Positions 36,937-44,467 of a stretch of DNA of 64,000 nucleotides are shown in pieces. A program made the position numbers and the translations under genes. Below the pieces are notes generated by a model. The model worked only from the letters and a program-made list of their open reading frames with translations, was not told the origin of the DNA and made no database searches. Within the stretch, counting starts at the first letter, position 1, and every line of letters starts with the position of its first letter. This stretch comes from Bacteroidota bacterium (lineage in GTDB: Bacteria; Bacteroidota; Bacteroidia; Bacteroidales; Prolixibacteraceae), in contig JAJRSD010000074.1 in the NCBI GenBank assembly GCA_024278975.1, forward strand, positions 46,937 to 110,936. The letters run 5' to 3'.

Positions 36937-37800
36937 TTATTTCCGTTCATCAATAAATTCCTTTAACCAAATTAGCACATCGAAGATAGCCCATAAAACT
37001 GACTTAAATGTGTACGATGAATATTTCTGAATTTCGTGCGATGCTGGGTGACAAATTCCAATTATTGTTTGAATTTGTTGAGAGATATAAACGCCTAAAA
37101 CTTTTCTCCCGGAATAAGACTCACCTCTAATTGAAACGTGCATTCCATTTAAATATTTAGAACAATTTGCAAGACCTATTTTTTGGTTTTCAAAATTAAC
37201 TAAGGCATAAGACAAAACTTTTTCATCAACCTCATTAATTGTTCTAAATACATTTTCCAAAATCATTCTAACCGGATTAAAAAGAAAGTTTTCAGCATTT
37301 TTTATCTCACTGTTTTGAAGAACTAAAACAACATTCATTAATAGCTCCTGATATTTATTATCTATATAATCTCCTCCAAAACAAGAAAATGGTTCGGGAT
37401 ATTTCATTTTTGGAGATTGTGCGATTTCTTGTTTAAGAAAATTAAACACATCTTCAACTTTATGTCTGCCTTTTGTAAATACTCTCCCCTCTGCAATTTG
37501 TTGTTTTAACATACTCAGTTCATCAGTGTAAGCAGTATAAATTGCATACGGAATTTTGGCAGCTTTTACCCATGTAAAAGATTCAAACAAATGAGCTTCC
37601 GAAACATCATCGTCAGCCGTTAATTGTCCTTTTGCATCGAGAACAACTGCATCTGCAATATTATTTTTGAGGTACTCTTTTGTTTTGTCCCAACTTGAAA
37701 ATGTTACAACATTTACATTTTCTTTGGCACTTTTCAGTTCGAAGATATCTAATATATCTTCGTTGTCATCATCTATTACAATTGTAGGTATATAACTCAT
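36937..37800 (-). CDS. Receiver-domain protein with unknown C-terminal domain
   Basis: I chose the ATG at 37800 (287 residues). A longer form from 37839 would overlap the upstream gene. Residues 1-125 are a canonical receiver domain: acidic Asp10-Asp12 (VIDDDNED), phosphoacceptor Asp55 (AVVLDAKG), conserved Thr in IYTAYTD (Thr89) and Lys110 (VFTKGR). Residues 130-287 match no family I recognise. This part is helical, with FNPVRMILENVFRTINE and GICHPASHEIQKYSS followed by a long hydrophobic helix, loosely like HEPN folds. The upstream gene, four bases away, is a methylase-kinase fusion, so this is the probable phosphorelay receiver and effector. Confidence 0.75.
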   Translation of the reverse strand: MSYIPTIVIDDDNEDILDIFELKSAKENVNVVTFSSWDKTKEYLKNNIADAVVLDAKGQLTADDDVSEAHLFESFTWVKAAKIPYAIYTAYTDELSMLKQQIAEGRVFTKGRHKVEDVFNFLKQEIAQSPKMKYPEPFSCFGGDYIDNKYQELLMNVVLVLQNSEIKNAENFLFNPVRMILENVFRTINEVDEKVLSYALVNFENQKIGLANCSKYLNGMHVSIRGESYSGRKVLGVYISQQIQTIIGICHPASHEIQKYSSYTFKSVLWAIFDVLIWLKEFIDERK

Positions 37801-37804
37801 TTTA

Positions 37805-40378
37805 TTATATTTTAGGAATCGAAATCGAGAAATGTACATTTACAGAAACTACCTTCCCCTTTTCAGGTTCTATTCTGTTTCCCAAAGGTAAGATTTCTAA
37901 TACTCCCTTATGGTTTTTAACAACACTATTTATCAAATATCCACCTAAACCTTGTCCCTTGGAATCTCCCGATTTCTTTCCAAATTTTATAAAGTCTTCA
38001 ATATAAAAGTTTGCAGGTAGTGGCTCTCCATCATTCATAAAATCAATTACTATACTTTCTGAATCTTTATCTTCAGTAATATTTACTATAAAATTCAATG
38101 GCTCGGCAGTTTTTCCATGACTAATAGCGTTTATTACCATATTTCGAACAAGGTATTCAAACTGACTATTATCTATTTTAGCTAAAATATTTTTGGTGTT
38201 TTTAAAATCTCCATTAACAATAACAAACCAATTGACATTGCTGTTTGGCGTCTCATATTCGATACACTTTTTTATAAACGGTTTTAATTCAGTTTGTTTT
38301 GGTGTGAAATGTTTTTTATCGGAAAACAAAATGCCTCCTATGTTTTCTAAAACACCATAAACCTTACTAATGTTGTTAACTGACATTTGTAGCATTTCTT
38401 CGACAGTTTTCGGTTTCGAATTAACAATTGGAGAATTAAGAGGTATATTATGATTTTCAAAGAAATCTGGTAACAAATCAAGGAAGCCATTCGGCCCTTG
38501 TAATATATTTCCAATTTCGTGTTTTAAAGTTTTAAAAATGTCTTTATCCGAGACCGTACTCTCATCTGTTTTTACAGAAAGGTTTTGTTCTTTACTAAAC
38601 AAGATTCTATCTTCATATATACGAACTTGTTCATCATACGACGGGAACTTTACTTTAACCGACAATATATCCTCTCTGCTAATTCTTTTAATTACAGTAC
38701 CTTTTGCAAGTTTGTTCATTTGTTCTACAACATAATCAGCTTTTAACTCCTGAATTAAGTATGATGCAAAAACCTTTTCTTCATCAAACGAAAAAATCTC
38801 TATATCGTTATTTGTCACTAATTTATAAGAAGTAGATTCTTCTAGAATAGGATAATAGTTATCCTTTATTCTTCCTATTAAAATTGCACGTTCTTTAAAG
38901 TAGCGTCCGCTTTTGTTCGCTGAATCTTTACTGCCAGATTTAATGTTTATGTTATTAACTTTTGATATTTGATAATAAAAGCCTTTCAAACGTCCCTCTT
39001 TAATTCTTTTTGTTCTAAGCGGTTTAATTATTTTACCCAATATAGAATAATCCTCATTATACTTTTTATTATCTAAAAAATATCTCCCTTGATCTAAACT
39101 GTATTTATTGTCTCTAATATCAGACAATTCAACATCTTGAATTTCATCTTTTTTGCCATAGTCAGCAATCGGTTCAGTAACAACTGCTTCTTCAATGCTA
39201 TTTTCTAATTTAAATTCCGTCATTATTTTCTCTACTTTTAACGAAATAGATTTATCAGCTTTAATAGTATAATATTTCGAAGAAGTGGCATCGATGAATC
39301 TGACAGGTTTGTTATTGTTCCTTTTATCGAGTACCAACAAACTTGTTTTTACAGATGACTGAGGAATTATTCTTGCCGGCAACGAAATAATTGTTTTTAA
39401 TATTCCTCTTTCAACAATCTCTTTTCTGAATTCTTTTCTCGCACTACTATTCGAATAAAGTATCTCATCATTAATAATATAAATTGCAACACCTTTGTCA
39501 TTCAGTTTAATAATTGATTGTGAAATAGTGTGCAGCACCAACTCATTATATTTTCGATTCTGGTTAGTTGCTGTTTTCCTAATGTTAGATAATGGTAAAT
39601 TACTTACAATTACATCGTAATACGAATCTTCTGAATCTACTATTTCTTTCCCTGAGTCAATATTGGAATAATTGAAAGAATAATTGTTGATTTTTGAAAA
39701 TGCTTTCCCGTATTCATAAATCGAATTATTAATTTCTGATGCCTTTATACGTATTGACGATTCTGAAAATACTTTTAATCCTGTTGCTAAATTTAAGAAT
39801 CCGGCAGCGGGGTTATAAAGTTTTAAACTTTTCCGCTTTGGAAGTAGGTTTGCAATTAACTTAACAACTGATTCGGGTGTGGAATATAATCCTGAATTTC
39901 CAAACTCTTCGGCAATTAAAAACTCAAATAACTGTGATGTAAACTGATACATTTTTCTTGTAGTTGAGAAAAATTCCTCATCCCAATCCAATTTATCACC
40001 ATCAATATCAGAAAATGAAAAGTCAAAAGTTGTTTTTGAACTATCTTTGTCGTCCAAATAATCAGAGTCAAACTTAAGACTACTAGTATCCCAGAATATA
40101 CAAGAAGAGAGTTCTTCAAATACATAAGTTTTAATTTCAGTTATTGTAGGATGCCATTTTACTATTGAAATTCTTAATCCATCTAAGAAATTATCAATTT
40201 TAGTTTGAAAAGATTTAAAGACTTTTCCATCATATTCAAATGCACCAGTATTCTCCTTAAAAAATTTCAATAAATAATCATCTGAATAATCATCTTTTAA
40301 ATATGAATAAGCTTCTTTAAAAGATATTTCTCCCTTATGTTTCTTTAATATCAGTTCAAAATCTCTATATAATCCCAT
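37805..40378 (-). CDS. Fusion of degenerate type I DNA methyltransferase, HsdS-like region and histidine kinase
   Basis: An 857-residue protein. Residues 135-400 align in layout with HsdM: STPESVVKLIANLL (166-179), motif I as NPAAGFLNLA (189-198), an acidic ASEIN (213-217), and motif IV as SNLPLS (259-264). Compared with DPxxGxxGFL and NPPF, motif I lacks part of the glycine loop and motif IV has Leu for the first Pro, so catalysis is doubtful. Residues about 430-590 resemble a half-HsdS (ISREDILSVKVKFPSYDEQ). Residues 612-857 are a histidine kinase: H-box His620 (LKHEIGNILQ), N-box RNMVINAISHG (Asn750), G1 DFMNDGEPLP and G2 KGQGLGG. It may sense DNA state and phosphorylate the next gene's receiver. 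Confidence 0.78.
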   Translation of the reverse strand: MGLYRDFELILKKHKGEISFKEAYSYLKDDYSDDYLLKFFKENTGAFEYDGKVFKSFQTKIDNFLDGLRISIVKWHPTITEIKTYVFEELSSCIFWDTSSLKFDSDYLDDKDSSKTTFDFSFSDIDGDKLDWDEEFFSTTRKMYQFTSQLFEFLIAEEFGNSGLYSTPESVVKLIANLLPKRKSLKLYNPAAGFLNLATGLKVFSESSIRIKASEINNSIYEYGKAFSKINNYSFNYSNIDSGKEIVDSEDSYYDVIVSNLPLSNIRKTATNQNRKYNELVLHTISQSIIKLNDKGVAIYIINDEILYSNSSARKEFRKEIVERGILKTIISLPARIIPQSSVKTSLLVLDKRNNNKPVRFIDATSSKYYTIKADKSISLKVEKIMTEFKLENSIEEAVVTEPIADYGKKDEIQDVELSDIRDNKYSLDQGRYFLDNKKYNEDYSILGKIIKPLRTKRIKEGRLKGFYYQISKVNNINIKSGSKDSANKSGRYFKERAILIGRIKDNYYPILEESTSYKLVTNNDIEIFSFDEEKVFASYLIQELKADYVVEQMNKLAKGTVIKRISREDILSVKVKFPSYDEQVRIYEDRILFSKEQNLSVKTDESTVSDKDIFKTLKHEIGNILQGPNGFLDLLPDFFENHNIPLNSPIVNSKPKTVEEMLQMSVNNISKVYGVLENIGGILFSDKKHFTPKQTELKPFIKKCIEYETPNSNVNWFVIVNGDFKNTKNILAKIDNSQFEYLVRNMVINAISHGKTAEPLNFIVNITEDKDSESIVIDFMNDGEPLPANFYIEDFIKFGKKSGDSKGQGLGGYLINSVVKNHKGVLEILPLGNRIEPEKGKVVSVNVHFSISIPKI

Positions 40379-40418
40379 AGCTATCTTTTATTAAATCTTC
40401 TGCAAACATATAACCAAG

Positions 40419-40439
40419 CTGTGCAATACAACTGCACAG
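40419..40439 (-). promoter_or_regulatory. Dyad operator upstream of the methylase-kinase gene
   Basis: CTGTGCA (40419-40425) and TGCACAG (40433-40439) are perfect inverted 7-mers with a 7-base spacer, 41-61 bases upstream of the start at 40378. The same half-site and spacing recur before the WYL regulator gene at 41457-41477. Confidence 0.6.
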
Positions 40440-40443
40440 TAAT

Positions 40444-41448
40444 TTAATATTGTTTTATTGTTTTTACTAATCTTTCGTAAATCCTTGATTTTAAGTTCAC
40501 TGGGCTAATTATCTTCACTTTTTCACCAAACGATAATAATGTCATTTCCAATTCATAATTTGGAATCAACTTTAATTTTACCTGTAATTCCCCTGTTTCC
40601 AGAAATTTTGCCCGTTGACTTGGGTGCAGTGGTTTTGTATTTATATAATTGGCTTGCTCTTTAGAGAAAATCAATTCAACTGTTTCAACCTCATTGTCAT
40701 TAGGTGTTGTAACACCTATTATATCGTAAAAATGTTCATCCCAGTCAATATTACACGTAATATAAGTTTCAGAAGTTTCTTTTATACTTTCAATCCTGTC
40801 GAGTGCAAGATTCCATTTGCTAATATTTAATTTCTTATTTAAGCCAAAAACAAACCACCGATTATTATATTGTTTCAAAAAATATGGATGAAATTGTAGC
40901 GTGTATTCATTTTTATTAAAGGGTTTGTAATTTATCTCCAGCACTCTTTTATTATCTATTGCATTGAAAACAGGAAGTATTTTATCGTAACCTGCATAAT
41001 CAATATTTGTTTCAAACGACATTATTTTTTGACGTGCAATGTTAAATCCAAATTGTGTAGAAAGCATTGGACCCATTTCGTTTACCCATTCAAACTCAGG
41101 TGCTCCTTCAAAACGTTGTAAAATTGATATTGCTCTTTTTAAATGTTCAACTTCAGTTACATTTAGAGGTTTTTTGTTGATTGAGAAATCTTTATTTCCA
41201 TAACGATAAAATGCTTTTCTACCATTTGTGATAGCCAAAATTGGAGCATCAAAACCTACTTCACTTCGCATAAACTTAATATCATCTCTTAGTTGTCTTG
41301 TTTTTATTCCCTCAATATCAGGGTTGTAATTCCACAAGGCATTATTAACTTCTTCAATTAGTTCATCAAAATAATACTTCCTTCCGAAGTTACTAAAACA
41401 TTTATCCAATGTATTATAGCGCAAGACTGCATTTTTATTGGTTGCCAT
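40444..41448 (-). CDS. WYL-domain transcriptional regulator
   Basis: A 334-residue protein with an N-terminal winged-helix-like region (RYNTLDKCFSNFGRKYYFD, then TRQLRDDIKFMRSE) and a WYL domain at about 165-240, including LQFHPYFLKQYNNRWFVFGLN and a WNLALDRIESI segment. The C-terminal WCX-type region follows. WYL regulators often control phage-defence and mobile genes and can sense nucleic acid or nucleotide ligands. It precedes the methylase-kinase gene by 65 bases on the same strand. A matching dyad lies just upstream of both genes, so it probably represses itself and the system. Confidence 0.88.
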   Translation of the reverse strand: MATNKNAVLRYNTLDKCFSNFGRKYYFDELIEEVNNALWNYNPDIEGIKTRQLRDDIKFMRSEVGFDAPILAITNGRKAFYRYGNKDFSINKKPLNVTEVEHLKRAISILQRFEGAPEFEWVNEMGPMLSTQFGFNIARQKIMSFETNIDYAGYDKILPVFNAIDNKRVLEINYKPFNKNEYTLQFHPYFLKQYNNRWFVFGLNKKLNISKWNLALDRIESIKETSETYITCNIDWDEHFYDIIGVTTPNDNEVETVELIFSKEQANYINTKPLHPSQRAKFLETGELQVKLKLIPNYELEMTLLSFGEKVKIISPVNLKSRIYERLVKTIKQY

Positions 41449-41456
41449 TTAAATTA

Positions 41457-41477
41457 CTGTGCAGATTATTCGCACAA
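41457..41477 (-). promoter_or_regulatory. Dyad operator upstream of the WYL regulator
   Basis: CTGTGCA (41457-41463) and CGCACAA (41471-41477) give TGTGC-N9-GCACA with the same 7-base spacer as the dyad at 40419-40439. It lies 9-29 bases upstream of the regulator start at 41448. Confidence 0.6.
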
Positions 41478-41538
41478 ATATACAAAATTTTCAAATTCAA
41501 TGTATTTTCAAAATAGCTTTGAGTTTCAAAAATAAAAA

Positions 41539-41569
41539 ATTGCCAATTGAAAGGAATTCATTAGTTTTG
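41539..41569 (+). promoter_or_regulatory. Predicted promoter of the DUF4290-murA unit
   Basis: TTG at 41540-41542 and TAGTTTTG at 41562-41569 are separated by 19 bases, fitting the Bacteroidota consensus. It is 70 bases before the DUF4290 start. Confidence 0.5.
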
Positions 41570-41638
41570 CAAAATATCTTCTGGAAAGATATCAATGGAT
41601 TTCCTGACAATAAGTTAGTTACCAAAATAAAAATTTAA

Positions 41639-42247
41639 ATGGATTATAATTCACAAAGGAAAAAACTTCCACTTCCTGAATATGGAAGAAATATACAAAA
41701 CATGGTCGAATATATTATGACCATTGAAGACAGAGAAAAACGGAACCGGCATGCGCAAACCGTTATAGATGTTATGGGAAATCTTTACCCATATTTAAGA
41801 GATGTTGAAGAATTCAGGCATAAACTATGGGATCATCTTGCAATTATGACCGATTTCAAACTGGATATAGATTATCCTTACAATCCTCCATCGCCGGATA
41901 TTCTTACCGAAAAACCTGAAATTGTACCTTACAACCAGCATCGGATTAGATACAAACATTACGGCAGAACCATGGAGTTGATGATTGAAGAAGCCACAAA
42001 ATTAGAGGGTGAAGAGAGAGAAGTAATGATTGAATTACTTGCAAACCACATGAAGAAGTCGTATTTGGCATGGAATAAAGATGCCGTGGAAGATGATAAA
42101 ATTCTTGGAGATTTGACTGAACTTTCGAAAGGCAGGCTTGAAATTAAAAAAGATATGAAACTTACAGAAACTAAGCTTCTTCTTTCGAAACCTAAAAAGA
42201 AAAAACCGACACAAAATAAATCTCATAAATCTCATAAGAGATATTAA
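41639..42247 (+). CDS. DUF4290-family protein
   Basis: A 202-residue cytoplasmic protein typical of Bacteroidota. It begins YNSQRKKLPLPEYGRNIQNMVEY and has a LYPYLRDVEEFRHKLWDHL helix, characteristic of DUF4290. The C-terminus is Lys/Ser-rich (KPKKKKPTQNKSHKSHK). The family is nearly always next to murA, as here, 18 bases upstream. I know no experimental function. The conserved order with peptidoglycan synthesis suggests a link to cell-wall regulation, which is inference. Confidence 0.9.
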   Translation: MDYNSQRKKLPLPEYGRNIQNMVEYIMTIEDREKRNRHAQTVIDVMGNLYPYLRDVEEFRHKLWDHLAIMTDFKLDIDYPYNPPSPDILTEKPEIVPYNQHRIRYKHYGRTMELMIEEATKLEGEEREVMIELLANHMKKSYLAWNKDAVEDDKILGDLTELSKGRLEIKKDMKLTETKLLLSKPKKKKPTQNKSHKSHKRY

Positions 42248-42265
42248 TCTTTTTAACTTTTTAAA

Positions 42266-43570
42266 ATGTCAACTTTCGTAATTGAGGGTGGATTTAAATT
42301 ATCTGGCAACATAATTCCGCAGGGTGCAAAAAATGAGGCACTGCAGGTTATTTGTGCAACCCTGTTAACAGATGAAGATATTCAGATTGAAAATATTCCG
42401 GAAATAAGTGATGTTTTAAAACTGATTGACATTTTAAAAGAGTTGGGTGTTAAAGTAGAACGACTAAAAAAAGGAAACTACCGATTTAACGCAAAAAATA
42501 TTGATGTTGATTTTTTAAAAAGTCCTGAGTATGCAAGTCAGGCAAGTAGTTTGCGGGGTTCGATAATGATAATCGGGCCACTGCTCGCCCGTTTCGGTAA
42601 AGCATTTATTCCGCAACCCGGTGGCGACAAAATTGGCAGGCGAAAAGTTGACACTCATTTTATTGGATTACAAAAACTTGGTGCCACATTTAATTATGAT
42701 CGCGAAAAACATTGGTACTCTATCTCGGCCACAAAATTAAAAGGCAAATACATGTTGCTCGACGAAGCATCGGTTACAGGCACTGCAAATATTGCAATGG
42801 CTGCCGTTCTTGCCGAGGGAACAACCACTATTTACAATGCTGCCTGCGAACCATATTTGCAACAACTTTGTAAAATGCTGGTTTCCATGGGAGCAAAAAT
42901 TAATGGTATCGGGTCTAATCTTTTAACAATTGAAGGTGTAACTTCCTTAACAGGATGCACACACCGTATTTTACCCGACATGATTGAGGTTGGTAGTTTT
43001 ATCGGTCTCGCCGCAATGACAGCTTCCGAAATTCCCATAAAAAATGTTGGTATTGAACACCTGGGGATTATTCCCACAACTTTCCGCCAACTGGGAATTG
43101 ATGTTAAACAAAATGGCGACGACCTGATTATAAAAAACACCGACCATTACGAAATTGAATCGTACATTGACGGTTCGATAATGACCATTTCGGATGCTCC
43201 CTGGCCCGGGCTGACTCCCGACCTTTTAAGTGTTTTACTGGTGGTTGCCACGCAAGCAAAAGGTACAGTTTTAATACATCAGAAAATGTTCGAAAGTCGC
43301 CTCTTTTTTGTAGATAAATTAATTGATATGGGAGCGCAGATTATTTTGTGTGACCCGCACCGTGCAACTGTTATTGGATTAAATCGAGAAAATAATTTAC
43401 GCGGTACAAAAATGACTTCGCCCGATATTCGTGCCGGAATTGCACTTTTAATTGCAGCCATGTCGGCAAAAGGGGAAAGTATAATCGACAACATCGAACA
43501 AATAGATCGTGGATATGAAAATATTGACGGCAGACTGAATCAGTTGGGTGCTAGAATTTCAAGAATTTAA
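42266..43570 (+). CDS. murA: UDP-N-acetylglucosamine 1-carboxyvinyltransferase
   Basis: MurA adds enolpyruvyl from PEP to UDP-GlcNAc, the first committed step of peptidoglycan. The 434-residue protein has the EPSP-synthase-type fold with GNIIPQGAKNEALQ (the Lys-Asn pair that binds substrate) at the N-terminus and GYENIDGRLNQLGA at the end. In the mobile loop the segment reads QPGGDKIGRRKVDTHF, so Asp121 replaces the Cys targeted by fosfomycin. This occurs naturally in some bacteria that resist the drug. It follows DUF4290 in an apparent operon. Confidence 0.96.
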   Translation: MSTFVIEGGFKLSGNIIPQGAKNEALQVICATLLTDEDIQIENIPEISDVLKLIDILKELGVKVERLKKGNYRFNAKNIDVDFLKSPEYASQASSLRGSIMIIGPLLARFGKAFIPQPGGDKIGRRKVDTHFIGLQKLGATFNYDREKHWYSISATKLKGKYMLLDEASVTGTANIAMAAVLAEGTTTIYNAACEPYLQQLCKMLVSMGAKINGIGSNLLTIEGVTSLTGCTHRILPDMIEVGSFIGLAAMTASEIPIKNVGIEHLGIIPTTFRQLGIDVKQNGDDLIIKNTDHYEIESYIDGSIMTISDAPWPGLTPDLLSVLLVVATQAKGTVLIHQKMFESRLFFVDKLIDMGAQIILCDPHRATVIGLNRENNLRGTKMTSPDIRAGIALLIAAMSAKGESIIDNIEQIDRGYENIDGRLNQLGARISRI

Positions 43571-43737
43571 TTCAGTATAAAAATTTCCAAATATAATTTT
43601 CATTAACTATTTTGCACGAATTAAGTTCTGACATAAAAAATATTGTTGTCTGGATATTTTGTAAACTTTTAACCATATTAATATGTTATGATTGAAATTT
43701 ATATTTTTACGTAAAAATTAAACAAATAATTATAATT

Positions 43738-44253
43738 ATGAAGAAATTAGTTTTAGTAGTTGCAACCGTTTTACTGGGAACAGTAATCTCATTTTCGCAG
43801 CAAAAAATTGGTATTAACATTGGAGACAAAGCTCCTGAACTTATAGGTACATCGCCCGATGGGAAACAGATAAAACTTTCTGACACCAAAGGGAAGTTGG
43901 TTTTAATCGATTTCTGGGCTGCCTGGTGCGGACCTTGTCGTAGAGAAAATCCAACGGTTGTTAAAGCGTACAACACTTATAAGAATAAAAAATTCACAAA
44001 TGGTAATGGATTCGCAGTATTTAGCTCTTCGCTAGACAAAACAGAAAGCGCTTGGAAAAAAGCTATTGCCGACGACAAACTTGCATGGCCATATCATATA
44101 AGCGATTTAAAAGGCTGGAGCTCGAAACATGCCGCAATTTATGGTGTGCGCAGTATTCCGGCAAACTTTTTAATTGATGGAAACGGAATAATTGTGGCAA
44201 AACAGTTAAGAGGTCCGGCGCTGGAAGCAGCACTTAAGAAGTATTTAAAATAG
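43738..44253 (+). CDS. TlpA/ResA-like secreted thioredoxin-family protein
   Basis: A 171-residue protein with a signal peptide (MKKLVLVVATVLLGTVISFSQ, shown in part, residues 1-20) and a thioredoxin fold. The redox motif is WCGPC in DFWAAWCGPCRREN, and the cis-proline is in VRSIPANFLIDGNG. Such periplasmic or outer-membrane-associated proteins reduce disulfides, often of cytochrome c or secreted proteins. It is a single gene; a bidirectional terminator lies downstream. Confidence 0.9.
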   Translation: MKKLVLVVATVLLGTVISFSQQKIGINIGDKAPELIGTSPDGKQIKLSDTKGKLVLIDFWAAWCGPCRRENPTVVKAYNTYKNKKFTNGNGFAVFSSSLDKTESAWKKAIADDKLAWPYHISDLKGWSSKHAAIYGVRSIPANFLIDGNGIIVAKQLRGPALEAALKKYLK

Positions 44254-44365
44254 TATTTGTGGGGTATATAATTTCCAATACTCATAATCCCTAAATTATA
44301 AAATTATCCAAATTTTAAACCGATTGAAAGTTTGTTTTGGGAAGTAAATCTGGAATAAGCTATTG

Positions 44366-44403
44366 TATTTTTCAAAATGCCTTTTAGTGCATTTTGAAAA
44401 ATA
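44366..44403. terminator. Bidirectional hairpin between the thioredoxin and tricorn genes
   Basis: TATTTTTCAAAATGC (44366-44380) is a perfect 15-bp complement of GCATTTTGAAAAATA (44389-44403) with an 8-base loop. It is located between convergent genes. The A/T-rich ends supply weak U-tracts on both strands, so termination in both directions is likely. Confidence 0.6.
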
Positions 44404-44467
44404 ATTGGTATAACTCATTTTAACTTCTGAAATCAACAACCGTTAATCGATATTCTGAAATCGAATT

